Source: CAVYHJ01 sp963768165 [NCBI: uncultured bacterium] (lineage in GTDB: Bacteria > UBP4 > UBA4092). Taken from it: a stretch of DNA of 64,000 nucleotides. The position numbers and the translations under genes are program-made. The notes under the pieces are model-generated. The model was not told the origin of the DNA. It was given only the letters and a program-made list of their open reading frames with translations, and did no database searches. Location of the stretch: NCBI GenBank assembly GCA_963768165.1, contig CAVYHJ010000028.1, positions 310,001 to 374,000 of the forward strand. The letters run 5' to 3'. The first letter of the stretch is position 1. Every line of letters begins with the position of its first letter. Positions 1 through 7,910 of this stretch are shown one piece after another.

Positions 1-2
1 TT

Positions 3-449
3 GCCGGACGACTTTCGGATAGAATCGAACCAAGAATAGTGGCATCCATAGGAATGGGGTTGACGGCGGTTGGGTTGGGTTTATTTTGTTTCTTGAAGAC
101 AGATACTTCCCTGATAAATATAGTCATAGGATTACTAATATTTGGATTGGGATTTGCGTTCTTTTCCTCACCCAATATCAACGCCATCATGAGTTCCGTA
201 GAAAAACGGTTTTATGGTATCGCCTCGGGAATTCAATCCACCATGCGGTTATCAGGACAATTGGTCAGTATGGGAATCGCCACCCTCTGTTTCAGCCATT
301 TTCTTGGTACCCATTCCATCCAACCACCTTATTACGGACTGCTCCTTCAAGGTATAAAAACGGCCTTCCTGGTATTTACCCTATCCTGTATCCTGGGAAT
401 CTTCGCCTCCCTCGCCCGTGGGACGATTCATTCTATTCCCGGCGTATAA
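3..449 (+). CDS. MFS transporter, C-terminal part (5' end outside window)
   Basis: The reading frame is open from the window edge, so this is the C-terminal end of a longer gene. The first visible residues read GRLSDRIEPR, the cytoplasmic loop motif that joins two transmembrane helices in major facilitator superfamily permeases, here probably the one that begins the second half of the protein. At least four hydrophobic helices follow, with the FFSSPNINAIMSSV stretch typical of drug:H+ antiporters of the DHA2 (EmrB/QacA) type. It should be an inner-membrane, proton-driven exporter; the substrate cannot be read from this fragment. It ends 24 bases before the stop of the convergent lipoprotein gene. 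Confidence 0.8.
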   Translation, partial: AGRLSDRIEPRIVASIGMGLTAVGLGLFCFLKTDTSLINIVIGLLIFGLGFAFFSSPNINAIMSSVEKRFYGIASGIQSTMRLSGQLVSMGIATLCFSHFLGTHSIQPPYYGLLLQGIKTAFLVFTLSCILGIFASLARGTIHSIPGV

Positions 450-472
450 AAAATTGTAATTTGCAATCTGCT

Positions 473-1075
473 CTATTTTACATTTGGGCAAAGGAAAAGT
501 AAGGCTGACAATGAATCAGAGATTTCGGCTTTGGTTCCATCGGTAGCTTTAACTGTAAAATTACCTGGTACAGAAGTATCACTAAACAAAGCTATAGTTG
601 CTTCAGTCAATTGACTAGATTTGTATGCAAATGTCTTGATTCGAGTTACATCGGAAAACTTAATAGAGAAATTTTTTTCATAATTGTAATGATAATTCAC
701 ATCTTCGTGGTAAGGTGTTATGGAAGAATAATCTATAACACAGGTATATACCTCGAATTCTAAACCATTTTCATCAATTGAGTTAAATACTTGTTTTTTA
801 GAACCTGCTTCAGGAATACCCACATAACGTAAATTTGGATTTGTAGAGTTATTTATAACGTTGAAAAGTGGAAGTGAAGGATAACTTTTCTGCAAATGTG
901 GCATTAATATCTGTATTGCTTCAGCCTTCGACATATTACGTTTCATTTCATATTCTTGCGTAATTTCTGTTTTGATTAAAGGGTCTTTATTATAGTAATA
1001 CTGATAATTATGAGTGCATCCTACTATAAATATCGAAGCAACTACAATATAGCAGAGTAAGATTCTAATTTTCAT
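473..1075 (-). CDS. hypothetical lipoprotein
   Basis: A 200-residue protein with a lipoprotein signal peptide: positively charged start, hydrophobic stretch and lipobox FIVGC, so the mature protein begins at Cys20 and is lipid-anchored in the envelope. The rest is soluble and I recognise no family. The start ATG has no Shine-Dalgarno sequence. A TTGACA hexamer lies about 32 bases upstream and a TAACAT hexamer ends 7 bases before the ATG (spacing 19, suboptimal), which would give a nearly leaderless transcript. It is monocistronic; an IS1380-type element now separates it from the kinase gene on the same strand. Confidence 0.7.
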   Translation of the reverse strand: MKIRILLCYIVVASIFIVGCTHNYQYYYNKDPLIKTEITQEYEMKRNMSKAEAIQILMPHLQKSYPSLPLFNVINNSTNPNLRYVGIPEAGSKKQVFNSIDENGLEFEVYTCVIDYSSITPYHEDVNYHYNYEKNFSIKFSDVTRIKTFAYKSSQLTEATIALFSDTSVPGNFTVKATDGTKAEISDSLSALLFLCPNVK

Positions 1076-1121
1076 ATGCTATATGTTACCAGAAGGTGAA
1101 GGGATAATGTCAAGCGGTGTA

Positions 1122-1128
1122 CTGAGAG
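1122..1128. repeat. left target-site direct repeat of IS1380-type element
   Basis: CTGAGAG directly before the left inverted repeat, identical to 2717-2723 directly after the right inverted repeat. A perfect 7-bp flanking repeat marks the element boundaries and indicates an insertion recent enough for the duplication to survive. IS1380 elements usually give 4-5 bp, so part of the match may be chance. Confidence 0.75.
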
Positions 1129-2716
1129 CCCAAAAACCGAAATAGAGAATTGAAATCATGAAAGGACTGTTCTAAAGAGTGTAACTCCGTTAGAAAACGG
1201 GTTATTCTCTCTTCCTTAACACGCTGAGAGGATAAAAAGATGATTCAAACATCACTCTTGGGCAATTGGGGACAGAGGGGTAGTGTCATTGAGAATAGTG
1301 AAAGCGAATTAGTCGGTTATTCAGACCGATTGCAAGCGTTGACGGAATCGTTGAAACAAGTGTAAGTAGGGAATGGGAATTTTGAGGAGGGTTTCTCGTG
1401 CATGCCGTACCACCTTACCGGCAATCCCTAGGAGTTCCCAACGCAAGGTGGCAATGGTTTTTCCCCACCAGCCCTTCCCCAGAATCAAGCGCTTGATGGC
1501 GATGGTGAGATTGTAGGCCAACACCCCCAAATGAAAAAAGACGGCATTGGCGGTGAAATCCTGACAGGGAACATACTCCATCCCAAACCCATTCTTGATT
1601 TCTTTATGATAATTCTCCGACTGTCCCCGCTGACGATGAAAGGCGATCATCTGCACTCCGGTCTGCTGGGTTTGATTGGTTGCAAGGGCATGGTAGAGAT
1701 ACCGGGAAGAATCAAATAACTCCGGTTGGGGATTGACCCAACGTTGCACCACCAGAGTAAACGACTGGGGCGTCTTCTCCATGCAATGCACCGTGACAGC
1801 ATACTCTCGACCCGTCGGTTGGTTTTGTTCATTCAAGAGCGGTTTCCAGTCCTCCTCGGGAATGGCGGCAAGGGTGGCTCGCACCGCCGAATCCAAATCC
1901 GCGGTAATACTAAAAGTAATCTGTTCGGTCTCACAGTAATTGAGAATCTCTGAGCGATAGGCGGCGGAGTCACTGCGGAAAGCCCCCAGCTTCTTCTTCC
2001 GGCGCTTCAATAAAGTTCGGGTTCTCTGAATCTGTTCTAGAATCCCTACTGCCGGGGAAGTATTCCCTGGGCGGTAATCGGCGGTGACACATAGATCCAA
2101 TTCCGCCAAATAGCCCAGCAGGGCTGAATATCCAGGAAAACCCGCATAGGTCCACGGCGTTCCCTCTTTCTCACTTTGAATCAAGGTGGCATCCACATCC
2201 AAGGTAAATTCTTTCCAGGAACTCTTCGCAATGACCTTCCCGGCTAACGCCTCATTCACCGCCTTTAAAGCGGGTATCCATGTCTCTCGTCGTAGCCACA
2301 GACGGATCGCATCCGAGGTGGGGATTTGTTTCCACCCGCATAGATGCACTAATCCCGCATCCCGCTGAAGCTCTCGAATATCCTCCAGATGTTTTCCTCC
2401 TCCACAGAACATCAGGACCAATGGAAAGACATACTGTTCCGGCGCATACCCTCGATTCGATCCCGGTACCGGAAAATGCTCCCGCACACTCTCCACTATC
2501 CCTAAGCGTACGGCCGTTTCATAAAACAATCCTAACCCCGCATGTCCTGTCAAACTCTCCTGTGTCCCTCCCAGTTTATATTCTACTTTTTCTTGTGCTA
2601 TCATCTCTCTCAAGCCTCCTTGGTTCTCACCCGTTGGGTGAGTATCGTTTTTTCGCAAAAACATTATACCATCGAGGCTTTCTTTTATTCCTTACATTCC
2701 TATCTCGGTTTTGGGG
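1129..2716 (-). mobile_element. complete IS1380-family insertion sequence (about 1.59 kb)
   Basis: The element is bounded by 17-bp imperfect terminal inverted repeats: CCCAAAAACCGAAATAG at 1129-1145 against CCCCAAAACCGAGATAG read inward from 2716 (15 of 17 identical). It is flanked by the 7-bp direct repeat CTGAGAG. It carries a single transposase gene. Length and the CCC ends match what is known of the IS1380 family. It sits between the 3' end of the PfkB kinase gene (stop 18 bases beyond the right end) and the lipoprotein gene, and disrupts neither. A gene-free 192-bp stretch (1129-1320) lies between the left end and the transposase stop. Confidence 0.88.
1321..2664 (-). CDS. IS1380-family transposase
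   Basis: A full-length, uninterrupted 447-residue DDE transposase, which catalyses cut-and-paste or copy-out transposition of its element. The N-terminal LTGHAGLGLFYE region is typical of the family. Candidate catalytic acids are the Asp in LDVDATLI (around residue 155), the Asp in FRSDSAAY (around 230) and the Glu in YHKEIKNGFG (around 355). The first ATG is at 2664; an internal Met 20 residues later (MIAQEKVEYKL) is an equally plausible start and fits the family N-terminus better. No frameshift or stop is seen, so the element may be active. Confidence 0.9.
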   Translation of the reverse strand: MFLRKNDTHPTGENQGGLREMIAQEKVEYKLGGTQESLTGHAGLGLFYETAVRLGIVESVREHFPVPGSNRGYAPEQYVFPLVLMFCGGGKHLEDIRELQRDAGLVHLCGWKQIPTSDAIRLWLRRETWIPALKAVNEALAGKVIAKSSWKEFTLDVDATLIQSEKEGTPWTYAGFPGYSALLGYLAELDLCVTADYRPGNTSPAVGILEQIQRTRTLLKRRKKKLGAFRSDSAAYRSEILNYCETEQITFSITADLDSAVRATLAAIPEEDWKPLLNEQNQPTGREYAVTVHCMEKTPQSFTLVVQRWVNPQPELFDSSRYLYHALATNQTQQTGVQMIAFHRQRGQSENYHKEIKNGFGMEYVPCQDFTANAVFFHLGVLAYNLTIAIKRLILGKGWWGKTIATLRWELLGIAGKVVRHARETLLKIPIPYLHLFQRFRQRLQSV

Positions 2717-2733
2717 CTGAGAGAAAATCATTT

Positions 2734-3675
2734 TTATGATATTTCACGAAGCTGGACTTTGGGAAGAATGTTGGAGATTTGGGGTTGGGTACATCCGCAG
2801 GGAATTGAACCTTGGGCATTGGCGGTGCCTGCGGCGACTCCACATCGTAGAGATTCGGGGATAGAGTGTCCTTGGGTTAAGGCAACTGCCAAAGCGCCTA
2901 CAAGGGCATCCCCGGACCCGACCGTATTGACAACTTTTATAGTAGGTGGTCGGACTTCCCAATAATTTCCGTTATGTCCGGCAATAACTCCATCCTTTCC
3001 CAAACTGATTATGGGTAACTGGATACCAATGTCTAATAGTTTCTTTATAATGTTAAGTACTTTTGCTTTACTTTTGATGGGTTTGCCGATGAATAATTCC
3101 GCTTCTTTGCGGTTTTGTTTAATACAATAGGGTTTTGCTTTAACCCCTTGTTTAAACATTTCACCATAACTATCTAGAATAGACTTAATGTTGTATTTAT
3201 TGGCTATTTTAATGAGCTCATAGTAGAGAAAGGCGGCCTTTCTGTGAGGGGCACTGCCGGATAAAATAAGCCATTGAATGTCTTTTTTATTCTTTAAGAG
3301 GTTTTCTGTTTCATAAAGTAGGCAATCTAATTCAGCATTTGAAACGAAAGTCCCTTGATCTAGAATGTCGGTATAAATTCCATTACTATTGTCAAGTATA
3401 CTAACTTGAAAACGTGTGGGAGATATGGTTTGAATAGTGGTATTGGGAATACTTTCATGTTCCAATAATTCCTTTAGGCGGTTCCCATAGCCGCCACCGA
3501 TAAACGTAATGGCATGGACGGGTTCCCCGAGGGTCTTAATCATCCGGGCGACATTGATTCCTTTACCACCGGCAATTTCTGAGATTTGAGATGTACGATG
3601 GACTTGACCCAGGCGAAAGGATTGCAAATGCAGGGTCCGGTCAATAAGAGGATTGGCAGTTACGGTTAGGATCAA
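2734..3675 (-). CDS. PfkB-family 1-phosphofructokinase-like hexose-phosphate kinase
   Basis: A 313-residue ribokinase-superfamily enzyme of the 1-phosphofructokinase/tagatose-6-phosphate kinase branch (FruK/LacC type), which phosphorylates a sugar phosphate with ATP in the cytoplasm. The start MILTVTANPLIDRT is the classic N-terminus of this group. AGGKGINVAR (around residue 36) is the first PfkB signature; NTVGSGDALVGA (around 249) is the second and holds the catalytic Asp and the anion hole. Length is normal. The start codon is TTG, with no clear ribosome site. No transporter or aldolase lies next to it, so the exact substrate (fructose-1-phosphate is the default) is inferred only from family. 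Confidence 0.85.
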   Translation of the reverse strand: MILTVTANPLIDRTLHLQSFRLGQVHRTSQISEIAGGKGINVARMIKTLGEPVHAITFIGGGYGNRLKELLEHESIPNTTIQTISPTRFQVSILDNSNGIYTDILDQGTFVSNAELDCLLYETENLLKNKKDIQWLILSGSAPHRKAAFLYYELIKIANKYNIKSILDSYGEMFKQGVKAKPYCIKQNRKEAELFIGKPIKSKAKVLNIIKKLLDIGIQLPIISLGKDGVIAGHNGNYWEVRPPTIKVVNTVGSGDALVGALAVALTQGHSIPESLRCGVAAGTANAQGSIPCGCTQPQISNILPKVQLREIS

Positions 3676-3714
3676 GGTAAATATTTCCCATTCAGAACTT
3701 ATTTAACATGGGAC

Positions 3715-3748
3715 TTGCAATGAACGAGACTGATCTCGTTCATTGCAA
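3715..3748. repeat. 34-bp dispersed palindrome (GAACGAGA family), copy 1
   Basis: A near-perfect palindrome with outer arms TTGCAATGAACGAGA and TCTCGTTCATTGCAA around a short centre; pairing extends two more bases on each side. Copy 2 at 53691-53724 matches the reverse complement of this sequence at 33 of 34 positions, and copy 3 at 14231-14254 keeps the inner core GAACGAGA-N4-TCTCGTTC. It lies between the parvulin gene (which ends downstream of it on the minus strand) and the kinase gene. It could act as a terminator or transcript-end hairpin, but no T-run follows. Confidence 0.85.
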
Positions 3749-3799
3749 GTACACTTGTTTTACTGAAAAAAAGAGTTAATTATACCGTTCTCATTAGGG

Positions 3800-4711
3800 C
3801 TATTTTATTGCCGAAGGAACCGCACCGGTTTCAGGAGACGATTCGGTAATTTCAATTTTGGCCTTATCTTTTAAAGGTTTAATATAAAATTCAAATTTTA
3901 GCCGTTGCATAATTTGTTCTTGGACTTGTTCCAAGGGTATGGGACCGGCAGCTTTTTTATCTTCCACTTTGATGATGTGCCAGCCAAATTGAGTTTTAAC
4001 GGGCGCGCTAACTTGTCCGACCGGAGTATTAAAAGCAACCTGTTCAAATTCCGGGACGGTTTGCCCACGAACCACAAAACCTAGGTCACCGCCCAACCGG
4101 CGTGAGCCGGGATCGAGAGATACATCGCTGGCGATTTTGGCAAAATTAGCGCCTTTTTTCTTCAGGTCGGCTTCCACCTTTTGAGCGTCTTTTTCCGTCT
4201 TAACCAGGATATGTTTTAAATGAACCGATTCCGGCTGCATGAGGTCCGCCAAATGTTCACTATACCATTTTTTTACATCTTCATCGGTCACCTTGACATC
4301 TCGGATTTCTTTTTGGGAGAGAGCACTGACTAGAACTTGTCGTTTGGCAACAGCGAGTTCTCCAGCGACCTGCGGGTCTTTGTCGAGACCGGATTTTTCC
4401 GCAGCTTGGGTCATTAAAACTTCATCCACCATTTGATCAATAATTTTTTTACGTCCGGCAGGAGTGCTCATTTGTGCTCTGTATTCTTGCGGGAGACTGG
4501 CGATATGGGCGGCAACTTCGCCTTCGGTGATTTTATATCCGTTTACTGTGGCGACGACTTTGCTATAGTCTACAACGGGTTTTTGACTATCAAATACGTA
4601 TTGACTTTTGGGACTAGTTTGTCCAATGGCGAATTTCCACACCGCCAGAGAACAAAGAATAGTGACGCCGAGAATACCGATAACCTTGATATTTTTCTTC
4701 GATAAACGCAT
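3800..4711 (-). CDS. peptidyl-prolyl cis-trans isomerase, parvulin/SurA-PrsA type
   Basis: A 303-residue envelope foldase. An N-terminal membrane anchor or signal peptide (residues 8-28) is followed by a SurA_N-like helical region (VVATVNGYKITEGEVAAH, around residues 53-70) and a single rotamase domain (around residues 160-255) with the family features HLKHILVKTE, DPGSRRLGGDLGFV and FGWHIIKVED. It should assist folding of exported and outer-membrane proteins, consistent with LptD and the large secreted proteins elsewhere in the window. The ATG has AAAGGA 13 bases upstream, a long spacing. It is monocistronic; a 34-bp palindrome lies downstream. Confidence 0.9.
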   Translation of the reverse strand: MRLSKKNIKVIGILGVTILCSLAVWKFAIGQTSPKSQYVFDSQKPVVDYSKVVATVNGYKITEGEVAAHIASLPQEYRAQMSTPAGRKKIIDQMVDEVLMTQAAEKSGLDKDPQVAGELAVAKRQVLVSALSQKEIRDVKVTDEDVKKWYSEHLADLMQPESVHLKHILVKTEKDAQKVEADLKKKGANFAKIASDVSLDPGSRRLGGDLGFVVRGQTVPEFEQVAFNTPVGQVSAPVKTQFGWHIIKVEDKKAAGPIPLEQVQEQIMQRLKFEFYIKPLKDKAKIEITESSPETGAVPSAIK

Positions 4712-4846
4712 GGGTAATGTAATCCTTTCGATTTAAAATGAGTATCTACCTTACATCCCGAGGGAAAATTTGTCAACTGCATCCCTTGACAAGAGACACA
4801 GGAAATGGTATTTTTTTAGTCCCCTTATTATCGCAATAAATAAATT

Positions 4847-4922
<76 letters not shown>

Positions 4923-4923
4923 G

Positions 4924-5451
4924 TTATTTAGTTCTTTTTTTGGTGGCTTCCGTGAAGGCTTTTTTTAATTTATTTTTGGAATCTACAGGGTCCTCTACGA
5001 CAATTTTTGTACCTCCGATTATGTCCATAAATCCAACTTCATTGGGGTAACGGGGAACTACATGCAAATGAACATGAGGGATACTTTGGCCACTTGTCCT
5101 GCCAATATTATAACCGATATTGAAACCCATCGGCTCGTAAACCGTTTGCAGAATATCCAAGGTTAGTTTCTGTAACTCGTGTAATTCCAATATTTCTTGA
5201 GCATTATATTCCCTTGGATCAATGATATGGCGGATGGGAAAGATCATTAAATGGCCGGCATTATAGGGATATAAATTTACTGTAACTCCAAATAAATCAG
5301 TAAGATGTACCAATAATTCCACAACTTCCGGTTCCCCTTTCAGAATGGAACAGAGGATACAATCTACTTGTGGTCGTTTACCCCGTACATAGTCCCGTTT
5401 ATTGGGAACAAATAAGTTACGACGTTTCATCATAGTATTAATTCGCTCCAA
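4924..5451 (-). CDS. HIT-family hydrolase (Ap4A phosphorylase/hydrolase-like)
   Basis: A 175-residue histidine-triad protein. The catalytic motif HVHLHVVPRY is seen around residue 126, and the zinc-type CILC pair around residue 31 matches the bacterial HIT group related to diadenosine tetraphosphate phosphorylase. It likely hydrolyses or transfers a nucleoside phosphate such as AMP from Ap4A-like or adenylylated substrates in the cytoplasm. The start overlaps the end of parB by 14 bases, so it is probably translated with parA-parB. Internal Met residues (MMKRRN) offer alternative starts a few codons on. Confidence 0.88.
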   Translation of the reverse strand: MERINTMMKRRNLFVPNKRDYVRGKRPQVDCILCSILKGEPEVVELLVHLTDLFGVTVNLYPYNAGHLMIFPIRHIIDPREYNAQEILELHELQKLTLDILQTVYEPMGFNIGYNIGRTSGQSIPHVHLHVVPRYPNEVGFMDIIGGTKIVVEDPVDSKNKLKKAFTEATKKRTK

Positions 5452-6283
5452 ATATGGATAATAGACGATCTAATTCGTCTAAGGTATTAAATTCGATAAT
5501 AATTTTCCCACCATTGCCACGGGTAATCACGTTGACTTTTGTACCGAGTACTTTCCGGATTTTTTCTTCCAACTCTTGGACATGAATATCTACAGAAGGT
5601 TTTGTTTTACGCCGACCGAGTCCTGCCTTTAAACGGTTCACAAGAGCTTCCGTTTGACGGACGGAATATTGTTTTTCTTTGATGAGATTGGCGACTTCTG
5701 CCATTTGTTGGGGAGTAGCCAACCCTAGGAGTGTTCTGGCATGTCCCATCGTCAATGTTCCACGTGAAACATCGTCTTGAACAGTATCCGGTAATTCCAA
5801 TAGGCGTAACATATTGGTTATGGTTGACCGATCTTTACCAACCCGTTGAGCCAATTCTTCGTGTGTTAACCCAAATCGATCCATCAGCATATGATAAGCC
5901 TGCGCTTCTTCAATCGGATTTAAGTCTTCGCGTTGGATATTTTCAATCAAAGCCAATTCCAAAGCTTCTTCCTCGGTGACTTCTTTAACCAATGCCGGGA
6001 TGGTATTTAATCCTAATTTCAGGACTGCCCGTAATCTCCGTTCCCCGGCAATTAACTCATATCCCCGGAGGGCACGCCTGACAAGTATAGGCGTCAATAC
6101 ACCCTTTTCTTTTATGGAGTTGGCCAATTCTTCAATAGCTGACTCGGAGAACTCTCTCCGTGGTTGGTATTGATTGGGACGGATGGATTCAATCGGTATC
6201 TGCGTTACTCCAGTTTCTACTACTTTTGGTTCCGGCGTTGAAATTAAAGCACCCAATCCTTTGCCCAAAGCCTGTTTTTTCAT
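5438..6283 (-). CDS. parB: chromosome-partitioning protein ParB
   Basis: A 281-residue centromere-binding CTPase clamp of chromosome segregation. The N-terminal KKQALGKGLGALI is the usual ParB start, followed by the NQYQPRREF box, the CTP-binding GERRLRA motif (around residue 78), the NPIEEAQAY region and a helix-turn-helix (around residues 125-190) that reads parS. The C-terminal 60 residues form the dimerisation domain. The gene overlaps parA by 4 bases and contains one parS site in its own coding sequence (5756-5771). Confidence 0.96.
   Translation of the reverse strand: MKKQALGKGLGALISTPEPKVVETGVTQIPIESIRPNQYQPRREFSESAIEELANSIKEKGVLTPILVRRALRGYELIAGERRLRAVLKLGLNTIPALVKEVTEEEALELALIENIQREDLNPIEEAQAYHMLMDRFGLTHEELAQRVGKDRSTITNMLRLLELPDTVQDDVSRGTLTMGHARTLLGLATPQQMAEVANLIKEKQYSVRQTEALVNRLKAGLGRRKTKPSVDIHVQELEEKIRKVLGTKVNVITRGNGGKIIIEFNTLDELDRLLSIFGAN
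5756..5771. promoter_or_regulatory. parS: parS centromere site inside parB
   Basis: TGTTCCACGTGAAACA differs by one base from the consensus bacterial parS (TGTTTCACGTGAAACA). It is the exact reverse complement of the site at the parA start. Family knowledge: ParB loads here and spreads. Confidence 0.92.
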
Positions 6284-7053
6284 GATATTTTCTCCTCTTT
6301 CTCAATAATCTCTTGAACTAATTGAATATAAGCGGTAGAACCGGATGAGCGGTAGTCGTAGATAAAAATGGGTTTTCCAAAACTGGGTGCTTCCGCTAAC
6401 CGGACACTTCTGGGAATCACGGTTTTATACACCTTGTCCTGGAAAAACTTCCGTACTTCTTCTTCCACCTGTGCTGTCAAATTGGTCCTCCCGTCATACA
6501 TGGTTAAAACGACTCCGGAAAGTACTAATTGAGGATTTACAGACTGGGTAATCAAATTTATGGTCTCCATCAATTGGCTAAGCCCTTCCAAGGCGTAATA
6601 TTCGCATTGTAATGGAACGATTAATTTGTCCGCGGCGACCAAAGCGTTTACGGTTAACAGACCCAGAGAAGGAGGAGTATCCACAAAAACATAGTCGTAT
6701 TGCGCTTTTAATGGATCTAACGCTTTTTTTAGCCGATATTCCCGATCTTCCGTTTCTACCAATTCAATTTGAGCACCGATGAGTGATTGATTAGCTGGGA
6801 TAATATCTAAATTTGGAATAGAGGAGTTTTTTATTACCGATTCGATAGATGTTTGATTGAGTAATACATCATAAATAGTTCCATTCAATTGGGTTTTGTC
6901 AATTCCAATCCCGCTGGAGGCATTTCCTTGAGGATCTAAATCAATTAAAAGAGTCTTCCTCTTTGCCGCCGCTAATCCCGCTGCCACATTTACCACGGTT
7001 GTGGTTTTTCCCACTCCGCCTTTTTGATTTGCAATGACAAATACGTTTCCCAT
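6280..7053 (-). CDS. parA: chromosome-partitioning ATPase ParA (Soj)
   Basis: A 257-residue deviant Walker-type ATPase that drives segregation of ParB-parS complexes over the nucleoid. Visible motifs are KGGVGKTTT (deviant Walker A, residue 11 on), DLDPQGNASSG (Walker A'), and FVDTPPSLGLLT (Walker B). It has no N-terminal DNA-binding extension, so it is the short, chromosomal (Soj-like) type. The start ATG overlaps a parS site by one base, so ParB binding could repress the operon directly. The order parA-parB-HIT is a likely operon. Confidence 0.96.
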   Translation of the reverse strand: MGNVFVIANQKGGVGKTTTVVNVAAGLAAAKRKTLLIDLDPQGNASSGIGIDKTQLNGTIYDVLLNQTSIESVIKNSSIPNLDIIPANQSLIGAQIELVETEDREYRLKKALDPLKAQYDYVFVDTPPSLGLLTVNALVAADKLIVPLQCEYYALEGLSQLMETINLITQSVNPQLVLSGVVLTMYDGRTNLTAQVEEEVRKFFQDKVYKTVIPRSVRLAEAPSFGKPIFIYDYRSSGSTAYIQLVQEIIEKEEKIS

Positions 7054-7068
7054 GTTTCACGTGGAACA
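7053..7068. promoter_or_regulatory. parS: parS site at the parA start codon
   Basis: TGTTTCACGTGGAACA, one base from the consensus parS, beginning at the first base of the parA start codon and covering the ribosome-binding and probable transcription start region. It pairs with the inverted identical site at 5756-5771, 1.3 kb away. Confidence 0.93.
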
Positions 7069-7284
7069 ATTTCTAAAAGTAACGCTAGATTATCACAGTC
7101 CTTTTGAGTTGTCCAGCAAAAGAGATACGGGAAGTTCTTTACTCCCGCAGAATATATCCTAACATTATATAGGTTAAACGAGGGTGTTGGATGGAGAGAC
7201 TAATTTTGCATTTTTAAGTTATTTAGGTTAAAGTATATGTCTTCGCTTTTACGCGGGTCGTTGACAGAAATAAAAAGAAACTTG

Positions 7285-7313
7285 TTTACAAAAACTTTTG
7301 TTTTGTATATTAT
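7285..7313 (+). promoter_or_regulatory. sigma70-like promoter of the DksA-type gene
   Basis: TTTACA at 7285-7290, a 17-base spacer and TATTAT at 7308-7313. The start codon lies about 125 bases downstream, after a hairpin with a T-rich tail, so this gene has a real 5' leader unlike several others in the window. Confidence 0.6.
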
Positions 7314-7337
7314 AGTTGACTTAATAAAAAAAAGGGC

Positions 7338-7382
7338 AACAGCATTTAAGAACGAATTCCGTTGAAATGCTGTTCTTCTTTT
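7338..7382 (+). terminator. hairpin with T-rich tail in the leader of the DksA-type gene (possible attenuator)
   Basis: Arms AACAGCATTT (7338-7347) and AAATGCTGTT (7365-7374) pair perfectly around a 17-base loop and are followed by CTTCTTTT. It lies between the promoter and the start codon, so it could be an intrinsic attenuator. No upstream gene on this strand needs a terminator here. Confidence 0.55.
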
Positions 7383-7437
7383 AATAAGAATCTGCCTTGA
7401 AATGTTAGGAAAAGGCGAAGGTGCAAAGGAGATTGCT

Positions 7438-7845
7438 ATGGCAACAAGAAAGAAAATAACCGCGCCGGAACGCAAAAGCAAAATCGTGGATAAGAAAAAA
7501 ATCAAAAAGGAATTACAGCCGCTCTATGACGGGTTGTTGAAACAACGGGAACGGATTGCTCAGGGCCTGCGCACGGAATATGAAGTCATCGAGCCTTCGG
7601 AATTGTCCGACTGGGTGGACTTGGCTGCCGCGTCCCATGAACGGGAACTCTCTATTATTCTCAATGGGAATAATGAAGAAGTCTTGATGAAGATTGATCA
7701 GGCGATGGAAATGATTGAAGATGGAACCTACGGAATGTGTGTCAATTGTGGAAATGAAATCGCCAAAGAACGATTAAAAGCGATTCCTTTCACCCGTTTG
7801 TGCATCAATTGCCAGGAAAAACTCGAACGTTATATCCAGAGATAA
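7438..7845 (+). CDS. DksA/TraR-family C4 zinc-finger protein
   Basis: A 135-residue protein with a basic N-terminus, a long coiled-coil region (around residues 20-85) and a C-terminal four-cysteine zinc finger, CVNCG...CINCQ (around residues 101-125). DksA/TraR proteins enter the RNA polymerase secondary channel and tune transcription, often with ppGpp. I chose the ATG at 7438 because AAAGGAG lies 7 bases before it; the frame is open back to 7402. The coiled-coil tip lacks an obvious DxxDxA motif, so a DksA-like general stress role is inferred, not shown. A terminator shared with dedA follows. Confidence 0.88.
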   Translation: MATRKKITAPERKSKIVDKKKIKKELQPLYDGLLKQRERIAQGLRTEYEVIEPSELSDWVDLAAASHERELSIILNGNNEEVLMKIDQAMEMIEDGTYGMCVNCGNEIAKERLKAIPFTRLCINCQEKLERYIQR

Positions 7846-7866
7846 ATTCGATAAATAAAAATTTTA

Positions 7867-7910
7867 AAAGCATAATTTCTTGGAAATCCCGGGAAATTAT
7901 GCTTTTTGTT
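7867..7910. terminator. bidirectional intrinsic terminator between the DksA-type gene and dedA
   Basis: AAAGCATAATTT (7867-7878) pairs with AAATTATGCTTT (7894-7905), followed by a T-rich run on the plus strand and preceded by an A-rich run that serves the minus strand. The right arm includes the dedA stop codon (7897-7899). Confidence 0.8.

Noticed and set aside
2280-2720. 146-residue plus-strand frame opposite the IS1380 transposase
   Set aside because: Antisense shadow of a clear DDE transposase; no start signals or family features.
7200-7505. 101-residue minus-strand frame with a hydrophobic start upstream of the DksA-type gene
   Set aside because: It covers the promoter and leader of the DksA-type gene, has no ribosome site, and its codons mirror the opposite strand.
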